Below, piece after piece: positions 27,300 to 36,283 of a stretch of 64,000 bases of DNA. The stretch is from assembly GCA_023389195.1 (NCBI GenBank), contig JAEWET010000015.1, forward strand, positions 1-64,000. Reading direction: 5' to 3'. This stretch comes from Aliihoeflea sp023389195 (GTDB lineage Bacteria; Pseudomonadota; Alphaproteobacteria; Rhizobiales; Rhizobiaceae). Under the pieces are notes generated by a model that did not search any database, had not been told where the DNA came from, and worked only from the letters and a program-made list of their open reading frames with translations. The translations under genes and the position numbers were made by a program. Within the stretch, counting starts at the first letter, position 1; every line of letters starts with the position of its first letter.

Positions 27300-28378
27300 G
27301 CGCGCTCCTGCCCGGCTCGACGATCGGCATCATCGGCGGCGGCCAGCTCGGCCGGATGCTGGCGATGGCGGCGGCCCGCCTCGGCTACCGCACCATCGTG
27401 CTCGACCCCGAGGGCGACTGCCCGGCCGCGCAGGTGGCGAACGAGCAGATCGTCGCCGCCTATGACGACGCGCACGGGCTGGCGCGGCTGGGAACGGCGT
27501 GCGACGTCGTCACCTACGAATTCGAGAACGTCCCAGTGGAAGCCGCGCGCAGCCTCGCCGCCGGCCACGCCGTCTACCCCCCGCCGCGCGCGCTCGAAGT
27601 CGCGCAGGACCGGCTGACGGAAAAGGAATTTCTCAACAAGGCGGGCATCCCCACCGCACCGTTCCGAGCGGTCGACAGCGGTGCGGAACTGACCGAGGCG
27701 CTCGACATCATGGGCGGTTCGGGCGTCTTGAAGACCCGGCGCCTCGGCTATGACGGCAAGGGCCAGAAGGTCTTTCGCGACGCCGGCGGCGACCAGACGC
27801 ATGGCGTCTACGAGGGCATGGGGGGCGTGCCGCTAATCCTCGAAGGCTTCGTGCCCTTCGCGACCGAAATCTCCGTCGTCGCCGCGCGCGGTCTCGACGG
27901 GACGAGCCGCGCCTTCGACCCGGCCGAAAACCTCCACCGCGGCGGCATCCTCAAAAGCACGACCGTGCCGGCCAACGTCGAGCCGCAAACCATCGAGGCC
28001 GCCCGCGCGGCGACGCTGCGCATCCTCGACGCGCTCGACTATGTCGGCGTCATCGGCGTCGAGTTCTTCGTGCTGGGCGACGGCTCAATTATCGCCAACG
28101 AAATCGCCCCGCGCGTCCATAATTCCGGCCATTGGACGGAAGCCGCCTGCACCGTCTCCCAATTCGAACAACACATCCGCGCCATCACCGGCCTGCCCCT
28201 CGGCGACCCGAAGCGCCATTCGGACTGCGTGATGGAGAATTTGATCGGGGACGAGGTGGGGATGGTGGGGGAGTTGCTCGCCGAGCCGGATTTGGTGCTG
28301 CATCTTTATGGGAAGAGCGAAGCCCGGCAGGGGCGGAAGATGGGGCATTTTACGCGGGTACAGAGTTGCATTAGATAA
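27296..28378 (+). CDS. purK: 5-(carboxyamino)imidazole ribonucleotide synthase PurK
   Basis: A 360-residue ATP-grasp enzyme forming N5-CAIR from AIR, ATP and bicarbonate. The N-terminal IGIIGGGQLGRMLAMAAARLG, the central KTRRLGYDGKGQ and the metal-binding NEIAPRVHNSGHWT are diagnostic. Followed at once by a small hairpin (CCGAAGA/TCTTCGG, 28379-28397) with no T-run. Confidence 0.97.
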
Positions 28379-28545
28379 CCGAAGATTGGCTCTTCGGCTC
28401 CATGGGGTCGAGCAACGAAACCTTGGGCCAATAGCGCAACGATCTGACGGGTAGTCGGTCTGGATCGCAATCGGCACGTCGCGCAAGACCGGGACGTTCT
28501 GACGCCCCCGTCAGCCGATCGGCCCCTGCTTCTGGAGGCGATGAA

Positions 28546-29634
28546 GTGCAGCACAAAGCTGGAAAGCGCCTCGAAACCGCAATGATGGCCGTGGTGACGA
28601 CAGGCACGGGCGGTTACGATAGGCTTGAGTATCGGCAGGTCCCAATGCCTGTTGCCGGCCCGGGTGAAGTGCTCCTCCGCGTGCTCGCGGCGGGCGTTAA
28701 CAATACCGACATCAACACTCGGATCGGATGGTATGGCAAGTCCGCTCAGAACGGAACCGACGCGGCACCTGTCAATCCCGATCGTCGCGACGGCGGCTGG
28801 CAAGGCGCGACGCGTTATCCCCTCATCCAGGGGGCGGACTGTTGCGCGCGGATCGCCGCACTGGGGCCGGGAGGCGATGCCGCTCGGGTCGGTGAGCGGG
28901 TCCTCGTTCGATCATGCATGCGAAGCCATGGCTTCGACCGGATGGACACCGTTTGGCTCGGGACCGATTTTGACGGTGCGTTCGCACAATATGTAAAGGT
29001 CCCAGAAAGCGAGATATTTGCCGTTGTCTGCGATTGGAGCGATGCCGAACTCGCGACGATACCTTGCGCTTACGGCACCGCGGAGAACATGGTGCATCGC
29101 GCTGGCGTCAGCCCTGGTGATCGCGTCCTTGTGTCGGGGGCGTCAGGGGGCGTCGGCTCCGCTCTCGTCCAGCTTCTGACGCGACGAGGGGCTGAAGTGA
29201 TCGCGGTGACGAGTTCATCGAAGTCCGAGATGGTTCGGAGGCTGGGGGCGGCTCGCGTTATCCAACGAGGCGACGATCCGGCTGCCGCAGTCGGAGCCAA
29301 CAGCGTAGACGTGGTCATCGACAATGTAGGTGGGACAGCCTTCCCAAGGATGCTGAAGGTGCTTAAGCGTGGCGGAAGTTACGTTTCGTCGGGGGCAATC
29401 GCAGGCCCGCTCGTTGAACTCGACATGCGTGACATGTATCTCAAGGACCTCAGGCTCGTCGGATGCACGGCTTGGGACGAGCCGGTCTTTCCCAGCCTCG
29501 TCTCGTATATCGAGAAGGGAGAGGTTCTGCCCCTTCTGGCCGCCACCTATGCGCTTGACCGGATCGCCGAGGCACAACGCGTGTTTCAAGAAAAACGCCA
29601 CTTGGGCAAGATTGTCCTGATCCCGCCCTCCTAA
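28546..29634 (+). CDS. Zinc-free medium-chain dehydrogenase/reductase (quinone-reductase-like)
   Basis: A 362-residue MDR protein. GTG 28546 lies 7 bases after GGAGG and is preferred to the internal ATG 28582. The substrate domain has EVLLRVLAAGVNNTDINTR, the cofactor domain SGASGGVGSALVQL, and KRHLGKIVL closes it. One Cys/His pair typical of catalytic zinc is absent. It separates purK from rpmJ and its codon choice is a little less GC-biased than its neighbours. Substrate unknown. Confidence 0.85.
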   Translation: MQHKAGKRLETAMMAVVTTGTGGYDRLEYRQVPMPVAGPGEVLLRVLAAGVNNTDINTRIGWYGKSAQNGTDAAPVNPDRRDGGWQGATRYPLIQGADCCARIAALGPGGDAARVGERVLVRSCMRSHGFDRMDTVWLGTDFDGAFAQYVKVPESEIFAVVCDWSDAELATIPCAYGTAENMVHRAGVSPGDRVLVSGASGGVGSALVQLLTRRGAEVIAVTSSSKSEMVRRLGAARVIQRGDDPAAAVGANSVDVVIDNVGGTAFPRMLKVLKRGGSYVSSGAIAGPLVELDMRDMYLKDLRLVGCTAWDEPVFPSLVSYIEKGEVLPLLAATYALDRIAEAQRVFQEKRHLGKIVLIPPS

Positions 29635-29745
29635 GCCCGACAGGTGCGGCTTTCGCAATACGTGAGCCGTCCCAGTATGGCCGCCTGACTTGCGAGGCGA
29701 ACCGCGGGTGGGCGCTTTGAACAGGTCTTGCGCCACTGACTCAGG

Positions 29746-29774
29746 TTGACAGCCCGCCTGCTCCTCCGCTAAGA
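29746..29774 (+). promoter_or_regulatory. Candidate housekeeping promoter for rpmJ
   Basis: TTGACA (29746-29751), a 17-base spacer and CTAAGA (29769-29774) lie about 90 bases upstream of the rpmJ ATG. The -35 box is a perfect consensus; the -10 is moderate. Confidence 0.5.
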
Positions 29775-29861
29775 GCCAGCGCAACGATTTCAGGCGCGTC
29801 CTCGTGGCGCGTCGTGTCATTTGACGCCCGATCAAGGGCAATAAGAAAAACGGGCAGACCG

Positions 29862-29987
29862 ATGAAGATCAAGAACTCGCTCAAGGCGCTTAAGGGCCGT
29901 CACCGCGAAAACCGCCTCGTGCGCCGCAAGGGCCGCATCTACGTCATCAACAAGTCCAACCCGCGCTTCAAGGCGCGCCAGGGCTGA
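29862..29987 (+). CDS. rpmJ: 50S ribosomal protein L36 (zinc-free form)
   Basis: A 41-residue ribosomal protein (MKIKNSLKALKGRHRENRLV...), ending NPRFKARQG. The CxxC...C/H zinc-ribbon residues of the ancestral L36 are absent, so this is the C-minus (YkgO-like) paralogue, which is the normal L36 in most Alphaproteobacteria. It is too short for many gene finders. Confidence 0.96.
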   Translation: MKIKNSLKALKGRHRENRLVRRKGRIYVINKSNPRFKARQG

Positions 29988-30087
29988 TCGCAGGCGGTCC
30001 CGTTCGGGACTGCGATCGATGACGTCCGAGGCGGCGCTCGCCGCCTCACGGACAATTCAGTTTGACGTTCTGCATGTCGGGCATACC

Positions 30088-30684
30088 ATGCCTTTCATGC
30101 GGAACGTTTTGCCATGCGCGCTCGCGATTCTCCTTCTCACCGGCTCCGCCCAGGCGGCCGAACCGGCGGAAGAGGCCGCAGCGCCCGCCGTCGAGCGGTC
30201 CGAAAAGCCCTCCATCGACGAGCTGTTCCACGATCTCAAGCGCAGCGGCAACGAAGCGGCGGCAGCGCGCATCGCCAGCCGCATCCAGCGCGAATGGACC
30301 CGCTCGGGCAGCCGCTCGATCGACCTTTTGATGCAATGGGCCGCAGCGGCCATGCAGGCGCGCAAGTTCGACGCCGCGCTCGACCTTCTCGACCAGGTGG
30401 TGACGCTCTCGCCCGATTATGCCGAGGGCTGGAACCGGCGCGCCACCGTCCATTTCATGATGGACAATTACGCGCTCTCCATGTCGGACATCGACCGCAC
30501 GCTTCGGCTCGAGCCGCGCCATTTCGGCGCGTTGGCCGGCATGGCGCAGATCCTGCAGCGCTCGGGCCGCAAGGAACCGGCCTTGAAGGCCTATGAGCGC
30601 GTGCTAGATGTCTATCCGATGATGCGCAACGCGCAGGAGCAGGTCGGCACGCTCGCCGACGAGCTGACCGGCGAAGGCATCTGA
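30088..30684 (+). CDS. Periplasmic tetratricopeptide-repeat protein
   Basis: A 198-residue protein with a signal peptide (VLPCALAILLLTGSAQA) and about three TPR-like helical pairs, clearest at FDAALDLLDQVVTLSPDYAEGW and ALSMSDIDRTLRLEPRHFGA (each quoted in part). TPR proteins mediate protein-protein contacts. ATG 30088 or 30097 both precede the signal core; 30088 is used. Confidence 0.83.
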   Translation: MPFMRNVLPCALAILLLTGSAQAAEPAEEAAAPAVERSEKPSIDELFHDLKRSGNEAAAARIASRIQREWTRSGSRSIDLLMQWAAAAMQARKFDAALDLLDQVVTLSPDYAEGWNRRATVHFMMDNYALSMSDIDRTLRLEPRHFGALAGMAQILQRSGRKEPALKAYERVLDVYPMMRNAQEQVGTLADELTGEGI

Positions 30685-30734
30685 GCCATCGAGCCTTTCC
30701 GCAGCCGCGCGTCTCGCTGAGGTCCCCGCCCCGC

Positions 30735-31799
30735 ATGAACCTCCTGACCGCCGCCGCGGCTTTCCTTCTCGCCCTGATCCTGGTCTTCGTCGGCGTCACC
30801 CGCGTCGGCGCGTGGCTGATCGAACGGCGCAACCCGCCGATCGGCACCTTCACCACGGTCAACGAAACGCGCCTGCACCATCTTCACCTTCGCCCCGAGG
30901 GCGAGGCCGACCTGCCGCCGGTGCTCTTCATCCACGGCGCGAGCGGAAATCTGCTCGACCAGATGATCCCGGTGCGCGGTGCGCTGGAAGGCCGCGCCGA
31001 GCTCCTGTTCCTCGACCGGCCGGGACATGGCTGGTCGGCGCGCGGGCCGGGCAACAACGAGACGCCGTTCGGCCAGGCGGCGACCATCGCCGCGCTGATG
31101 GACGAACTCGACATCGAAGACGCCATCGTCGTCGCGCACTCGTTCGGCGCGGCGGTGGCGACGTCGCTGGCGCTCGACCACCCGCAGAAGGTGCGCGGGC
31201 TCGTGCTGCTGGCGCCGGCAAGCCATCCCTGGCCGGGCGGCGAGACGTCCTGGTATTACGACCTGGCGGCACGGCCGCTCCTCGGCCGGCTGTTCGTCGA
31301 GACGCTGGCCCTGCCCGGCGCCTGGAGCCGCATGCGCGGCGCCTCGCAATGCGTCTTCTCGCCCAACGCCTTGTCGGAGACCTATATCGACGAGGCCGCC
31401 ATCCAGCTTCTGCTGCGCCCCGCCACCTTCCGCGCCAACGCCATCGACGTCGCGGGGCTCTATGCTCATGCGGAGATCGCCGCGCCGCGCTATGGCGAAA
31501 TCGATGCTCCGACCATCGTCGTTTCGGGTGACCGCGACACCGTCGTCTTCGAGGAAATCCACGCCGCCGGGCTGATCCGCGACATCCCGCGCGCCGAGGG
31601 CGTCTGGGTGCGCAATCTCGGCCACAAGCCCGACTGGGTGGCGCCGGAGCTGACGGTTGCCGCGATCGAGAAGCTCAGCGGCCGCGACGTCGACCTCCAG
31701 GCGCTGTCGCTGACCGTGCAGGACCGCATCGCGGGCGACGCGTTCAATGTCGAAACCTGCGCAGACCCCGGCACGCCGCAGGCGGCGCCCGCCACTTAA
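30735..31799 (+). CDS. Alpha/beta-hydrolase, membrane-anchored
   Basis: A 354-residue hydrolase. An N-terminal helix (3-22) anchors it. LFIHGASGNLLDQ forms the oxyanion region, VAHSFGAAVA the nucleophile elbow (Ser in H-S-F-G), and VSGDRDTVV supplies the acid Asp; the catalytic His is in NLGHKPDWV. Substrate unknown (esterase or lipase). Confidence 0.88.
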   Translation: MNLLTAAAAFLLALILVFVGVTRVGAWLIERRNPPIGTFTTVNETRLHHLHLRPEGEADLPPVLFIHGASGNLLDQMIPVRGALEGRAELLFLDRPGHGWSARGPGNNETPFGQAATIAALMDELDIEDAIVVAHSFGAAVATSLALDHPQKVRGLVLLAPASHPWPGGETSWYYDLAARPLLGRLFVETLALPGAWSRMRGASQCVFSPNALSETYIDEAAIQLLLRPATFRANAIDVAGLYAHAEIAAPRYGEIDAPTIVVSGDRDTVVFEEIHAAGLIRDIPRAEGVWVRNLGHKPDWVAPELTVAAIEKLSGRDVDLQALSLTVQDRIAGDAFNVETCADPGTPQAAPAT

Positions 31800-31861
31800 C
31801 GGATTCTTCTCGCTTTGTGGTCCAGCGTCATTTGACGGGGCAAATTCGGTCGAGACGGGGC

Positions 31862-33961
31862 ATGGCAGGCGAAGAGGACAAGGATGGCGCGCGCGGCGAC
31901 CTTTGGGCGCATGCGATCGACCGTGCGGGGCTCGGCGTCTGGGACGCCGATCTGGCCACCGGCGGCTGCTACTATTCGCCGAGTTGGTCGCGGATGCTGG
32001 GCTACGAGCCCGGCGAACTGCCCGACGACCCGGATCTGTGGCTTACGCTGCTGCATCCCGACGACTACGACCAGGCCGTCGCCAGCGGCGACCGCCATGT
32101 CGCCGGACTGACCGAACGCATCGACACGGAAATGCGCCTGCGCCACAAGGACGGGCACTGGGTCTGGGTGCTCGACCGCGGCGGAACCGTTACCTGGGAC
32201 GCCTCGGGCAAGCCACGCCGCGTCGTCGGCGTGCAGACCGACATCACGCGGCGCAAGCAGGCCGAGGACGGCCTCGCCCAGATCAACGCCCGTTTCCGGC
32301 TCGCGCTGGCGGCCAGCGGCACCGGCATCTGGCACCATGATTTCGAGACCCGCACCAGTTTCTGGGACGCACGCACCCACGGCATCTTCGGGCTGCCGGC
32401 GATCGACGGAGAGGTTTCGCTCGATCAATGGAGCTCGCAGCTCCATCCGCAGGATCGCAAGCGGGCCGAGCGCGAGCACATGATGCCGCGCGAGACCGGC
32501 GAGACCGTGCAACTGCGCTACCGCATGATCCGCGCCGACGGCGAAATCCGCCATCTGGAGACGCTGGTCTGCTTCGTCGCGGAATTTGGCGGGGCCGGCC
32601 AGTTCGTCGGCACAGTGCGCGACGTGACCGAAGCCTGCCTGCGCGAAGAGGCGCTCGCCCGCGCCGCGCGGCACGACCAGCTCACCGGCCTGTTGAACCG
32701 CAGCGCCTTCGACGTCGAGCTTGCCCGCGCACTGGAATCCGCTGCCGAACGGCATTTCGCGATCCACTATCTCGACCTCGACTACTTCAAGGCGCTCAAC
32801 GACTTTGCCGGCCATGGGGCCGGCGACCGCGCCTTGCAGATCATCGGCGGCATCATCGCCGATGCCCTGCCCGACGGCGCGATAGCGGCGCGGCTGGGCG
32901 GCGACGAATTCGCCATCATCTGCCAGGTCACTTCCGGCGAGGACCCGGCGGCCCTCGCACGCGAAATCCTCGACCGCATCGCCGGCACCAGTTTCGGCGA
33001 GGATGCCGGCTCGCCCAAGCTCGGCGCCAGCATCGGCTACGCCCTGATCTGCGACGCCTCGATCTCGCAGGCCGACGCGCTCGCCCGCGCCGACGACGCC
33101 TGCTATGCCGCCAAGGCCTCCGGCCGCAATCGCTGCGTCGCGTTCGGCGAGGGCGCCGGCGCATCGACGTCGGGCCTCACGGCGGCCCGCGTCCTGTCGG
33201 AAACGATCGATGCGATGGAGAACAGCCGGCTTCTGCTCTATGGCCAGCAGATCCACATTCTCGGCGAACCGTGGAGCGCCTCCCACCGCTGCGAGGTGCT
33301 GGCCCGCCTGCAGGACCGCAATGGCAGGCTGATCCCGCCCGCCGCCTTCATCCCCGCCGCCGAACGCTTCGGCATGGCGGCGCGGCTCGACCGATGGATC
33401 GTCCGCACTGCGCTGGAGCGCCACGGCCACGCCATGCGCGGCCCGGGGCAGCTCGTCCTGGGGTTCAACCTGTCGGCACAGACGCTGAGCGATCCCGGCC
33501 TGTGGGAGTTCGTCGACCGCGAGGTCGAGGCGGCGCAGGTGAGCCATTCCAACCTCGTCTTCGAGATCACGGAAACGGCGGCGGTCACCAATTTCCAGGC
33601 CGCCGAGCGTTTCGTCCACGCCGCGCGCGAGCGCCATTGCCGGGTCAGCCTCGACGATTTCGGCTCGGGCTTGAGCTCGTTCGACTATCTGCGCCGTTTT
33701 CCCGTCGACAGCATCAAGATCAATGGCGATTTCGTCGAAAACCTCGCCGGCTCCGCCTTCGACCAGGCGATCGTGCGCGCCATCAACGATGTCGCCAAGG
33801 CGATCGGGCTGACGGTGGTGGCCGAGAAAATCGAGGACGACGAAACGCTGGCGCTGCTGTGCGGCCTAGGCATCAGATACGGGCAGGGTTTCTTCCTGCA
33901 CCGTCCCGAGCCGCTGGAGGGCATCGTGGCGAATCTGCGCCTCGGCCGCGCCGCGATGTGA
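31862..33961 (+). CDS. PAS-PAS-GGDEF-EAL cyclic-di-GMP signalling protein
   Basis: A 699-residue soluble sensor. Two PAS domains with PAC-like ends (VVGVQTDITRRKQAE and FVGTVRDVTEACLRE) cover about 12-140 and 145-270. The GGDEF domain has an intact GGDEF at 346-350, so diguanylate cyclase activity is possible; an RxxD inhibitory site is not seen in the expected place. The EAL domain has EVL (478-480) in place of EAL, but the other ligands look present: FNLSAQ, EITETA, DDFGSG, IKING and YGQGFF. The start at 31862 is one of two possible; GTG 31817 also reads in frame. Confidence 0.9.
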   Translation: MAGEEDKDGARGDLWAHAIDRAGLGVWDADLATGGCYYSPSWSRMLGYEPGELPDDPDLWLTLLHPDDYDQAVASGDRHVAGLTERIDTEMRLRHKDGHWVWVLDRGGTVTWDASGKPRRVVGVQTDITRRKQAEDGLAQINARFRLALAASGTGIWHHDFETRTSFWDARTHGIFGLPAIDGEVSLDQWSSQLHPQDRKRAEREHMMPRETGETVQLRYRMIRADGEIRHLETLVCFVAEFGGAGQFVGTVRDVTEACLREEALARAARHDQLTGLLNRSAFDVELARALESAAERHFAIHYLDLDYFKALNDFAGHGAGDRALQIIGGIIADALPDGAIAARLGGDEFAIICQVTSGEDPAALAREILDRIAGTSFGEDAGSPKLGASIGYALICDASISQADALARADDACYAAKASGRNRCVAFGEGAGASTSGLTAARVLSETIDAMENSRLLLYGQQIHILGEPWSASHRCEVLARLQDRNGRLIPPAAFIPAAERFGMAARLDRWIVRTALERHGHAMRGPGQLVLGFNLSAQTLSDPGLWEFVDREVEAAQVSHSNLVFEITETAAVTNFQAAERFVHAARERHCRVSLDDFGSGLSSFDYLRRFPVDSIKINGDFVENLAGSAFDQAIVRAINDVAKAIGLTVVAEKIEDDETLALLCGLGIRYGQGFFLHRPEPLEGIVANLRLGRAAM

Positions 33962-33963
33962 AA

Positions 33964-33987
33964 AAGGCCGCGGTCATCCGCGGCCTT
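33964..33987. terminator. Terminator between GGDEF-EAL gene and gapR
   Basis: AAGGCCGCGG (33964-33973) pairs perfectly with CCGCGGCCTT (33978-33987) around TCAT, directly after the plus-strand stop and before the end of the minus-strand gapR. Confidence 0.75.
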
Positions 33988-34014
33988 CCATCATTCGGTG
34001 GTGCAAAAGCCCGG

Positions 34015-34272
34015 TCAGGCCATTCCGAGGGCGTTCATGTAGAGCTCGACCAACGCCTCTTCTTCCTGGCGCTCGTTCGGGTCCTTCTTGCGCAGGCGGA
34101 TGATGGTGCGGATCGCCTTCGTGTCGTAGCCGCGGCCCTTGGCTTCGGCCATCACTTCCTTAATGTCGTCCTGAAGGGCGGTCTTTTCCTCTTCGAGGCG
34201 CTCGACGCGCTCGATCAACTGGCGCAGTTCTGCCGCTGCGACCGTATCCTGCGTTGCCGTTACGTCATCCAT
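34015..34272 (-). CDS. gapR: GapR (DUF2312) nucleoid-associated protein
   Basis: An 85-residue DUF2312 protein. LRQLIERVERLEEEKTALQDDI is a coiled coil, and EAKGRGYDTKAIRTIIRLRKKD the conserved basic part. In Caulobacter GapR binds overtwisted AT-rich DNA ahead of forks and RNA polymerase and stimulates gyrase and topo IV. Confidence 0.93.
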   Translation of the reverse strand: MDDVTATQDTVAAAELRQLIERVERLEEEKTALQDDIKEVMAEAKGRGYDTKAIRTIIRLRKKDPNERQEEEALVELYMNALGMA

Positions 34273-34394
34273 TGTCGACCTCGTCTGCGCTGTGGCGCAT
34301 CGCCCGCGCCTTTGAATGGGAACTCGCCTCGCCGGACCTGTCGAGTCGCGGGGCGAGGGATCGGGCGCTTGGTTGCCTCAGTGCCGCCAACGGG

Positions 34395-34703
34395 TCAATG
34401 GTCTTTCGGGCGGTTCGTCTCGAATGCGGCCAATTGTGATCCGCTCGCCTCTTTCTGGTGCTTCGCCTGCCACTCGGCATAGGGCATGCCGTAGACGATC
34501 TCGCGCGACTGGTCCTTGGAAAGCGCGACGCCGTCGGCCTCGGCCGCGTCGCGATACCAGTTGGACAGGCAGTTGCGGCAGAAGCCGGCAAGGTTCATCA
34601 TGTCGATGTTCTGGACGTCGCTGCGCTCGCGCAGATGGGAAAGCAGCCGGCGGAAGGCCGCCGCCTCGTAGGCTTCGCGTTGCTTGTCGGAGAGGTCCGT
34701 CAT
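34395..34703 (-). CDS. DUF1244 protein
   Basis: A 102-residue protein with the DUF1244 core HLRERSDVQNIDMMNLAGFC, followed by RNCLSNWYRDAA and YGMPYAEWQAKHQ. Two cysteines (FCRNC) may bind a metal. Function unknown. The start overlaps the stop of the upstream N-formylglutamate amidohydrolase gene (ATGA), so they form an operon. Confidence 0.92.
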   Translation of the reverse strand: MTDLSDKQREAYEAAAFRRLLSHLRERSDVQNIDMMNLAGFCRNCLSNWYRDAAEADGVALSKDQSREIVYGMPYAEWQAKHQKEASGSQLAAFETNRPKDH

Positions 34704-35515
34704 CGCTTTGCTCCTTCGAATACCGGTCCGGTGCGAGAACCGAACTGCTGCGCGACATGAATGTCGGGATCGGCATTGATCGCGTCAAGGATCGGCGCCA
34801 GCCGGTCGGACCACGCATCGGCGCCGGCCTGGTCCGCGATCAGGTCCTGCCGGATTTCGATCAGGAGATGCGCGTAGCCCTCGACGATGGCGTGCTTGAA
34901 CATCGTATCGCCGCGCAGCGCGCCGTCATAGGGCTCGTTGTCGCCGACCGTCAGCGCCGGGTCGGCGCGAAGCGCGGCCAGCATCGGTTCGACCGCGCGC
35001 GGGTCCGAATCCCACAGGATGCCGATCTCCCACGGGCGGCGCCTGCCCTGCATGTGCGGCGTGAAGGAATGGACGGAGACGATGAAGGGCGCGGCGCCGC
35101 TCGCATGGGCGACGGAGGAGACCAGCGCGCCCACCGCATCGTGATAGGGCCGATAGTAGCGCTCGAGCCGGCGCTCGCGCTCTTCCGCGCTCATCGGATA
35201 GTTGGCCGGGACGATGGTGCCGTCATAGAGCTGGCGGATCAGCGTCGGATCGTCCTCGCCGCGATTGGGATCGATCAGGAGGCGTGAATAGGCGGCCATC
35301 GCCGCAGGAGCACCAAGCCGCGCGGCGAGCCCGCGCGTGACCATCTCGACGCCGATGTCGTAGGCGATGTGGCGGGAGAATTCGCTCGCGGGCAGGCCGA
35401 GATCGCCATACTCGTCAGGCAGCGCATTGCGCGCATGATCTGCCAGCAGGACGAGGCCGCGCGTGCGATCCCCCTCGACGAGTTCGACGGGATGGAAGAG
35501 AGCGTCGCGCGTCAT
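34700..35515 (-). CDS. N-formylglutamate amidohydrolase family protein
   Basis: A 271-residue FGase-like enzyme. LLADHARNALPDEYGDLG is the metal-binding start, then YSRLLIDPNRGEDD, IVSVHSFTP and LIEIRQDLI. The family hydrolyses N-formyl-L-glutamate at the end of one histidine degradation route; here no hut genes adjoin, so the true substrate may differ. ATG 35515 is preferred over an upstream extension to 35608. Confidence 0.9.
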   Translation of the reverse strand: MTRDALFHPVELVEGDRTRGLVLLADHARNALPDEYGDLGLPASEFSRHIAYDIGVEMVTRGLAARLGAPAAMAAYSRLLIDPNRGEDDPTLIRQLYDGTIVPANYPMSAEERERRLERYYRPYHDAVGALVSSVAHASGAAPFIVSVHSFTPHMQGRRRPWEIGILWDSDPRAVEPMLAALRADPALTVGDNEPYDGALRGDTMFKHAIVEGYAHLLIEIRQDLIADQAGADAWSDRLAPILDAINADPDIHVAQQFGSRTGPVFEGAKR

Positions 35516-35704
35516 GGAATGGCGGGTCCTCGTGGGTCTGGGGCAGGCATCGTGCCTGTCATGGACGAAAGTCACTGTGCGGCGCAAGGCTGGTGCAATG
35601 TCATCCATGCGACAAGATCATGGCTGACGATCGGCCTAAATCGATTTGTGCTTCGCCCTTCGCGCGTTGACAAGGTCCGGCCGATTGCCGAAAAGGTTGA
35701 AACC

Positions 35705-36283
35705 ATGCTGATTTCACGCTTCCTGCGCGCCCCACGATCCATCGTCCGATGGTGTCGCGGCCGCGTGCCGCTTCTGGCGATCGCCGCGGGGCTCGGCCTC
35801 GGCGCGGGCGCCACGCCCGCCCTCGCCGATTTCCGGGTCTGCAACGCGACGCAAAGCCTCGTCGGCGTCGCCATCGGCTACCGCGCGCAGGCGGGCTGGG
35901 TGACCGAGGGCTGGTGGCACATCGAGGCTTCGAGCTGCAAGACGCTGATCGAGGGCGCCCTCGCCTCTCGCTACTACTATCTCTACGCCGAGGACGCCCA
36001 GCGCGGCGGGCGCTGGGAGGGCGAGGTCAACATGTGCGTGGCCGAGCGCGAGTTCAAGATTTCCGGCCCCGGCGACTGCTTCGCCCGCGGCTTCCAGCGC
36101 GCCGGCTTCCAGGAATACGACACGCGCGAGCAGTCGAGCTGGATGGTGCAGTTGACCGACGAGCCTGCCGGCGACGGCCTTCCCTCCGTCACCGGAGGCA
36201 CCCCGCCACGCAATGGCGCGACACCGAACGGCGCAACGCCGAGTGCGGCCCCCAACGGCGCAACGCCGGGTGAGACACAATGA
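35705..36283 (+). CDS. DUF1036 secreted protein with NGATP tail repeats
   Basis: A 192-residue protein with a signal peptide ending in TPALA, then DUF1036 (about 42-150: DFRVCNATQSLVGVAIGYRA...GWWHIEASSC). Its disordered tail has three NGATP units. The stop overlaps the pykA ATG. DUF1036 next to pyruvate kinase is a recurrent pair in Rhizobiales; the reason is unknown. Confidence 0.9.
   Translation: MLISRFLRAPRSIVRWCRGRVPLLAIAAGLGLGAGATPALADFRVCNATQSLVGVAIGYRAQAGWVTEGWWHIEASSCKTLIEGALASRYYYLYAEDAQRGGRWEGEVNMCVAEREFKISGPGDCFARGFQRAGFQEYDTREQSSWMVQLTDEPAGDGLPSVTGGTPPRNGATPNGATPSAAPNGATPGETQ
36212..36268 (+). repeat. In-frame pentapeptide (NGATP) repeat
   Basis: Fifteen-base units encoding N-G-A-T-P occur at 36212-36226, 36227-36241 and 36254-36268, with a 12-base spacer (SAAP) between the second and third. 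The copies differ at synonymous positions. Confidence 0.85.

Noticed and set aside
28379..28397. Hairpin after purK as a terminator
   Set aside because: The 7-base stem CCGAAGA/TCTTCGG is real but has no T-run, so I do not call it as a terminator feature.
31796..33637. 613-codon minus-strand frame opposite the GGDEF-EAL gene
   Set aside because: Low-complexity composition and no motif, while the opposite strand encodes clear PAS, GGDEF and EAL domains.
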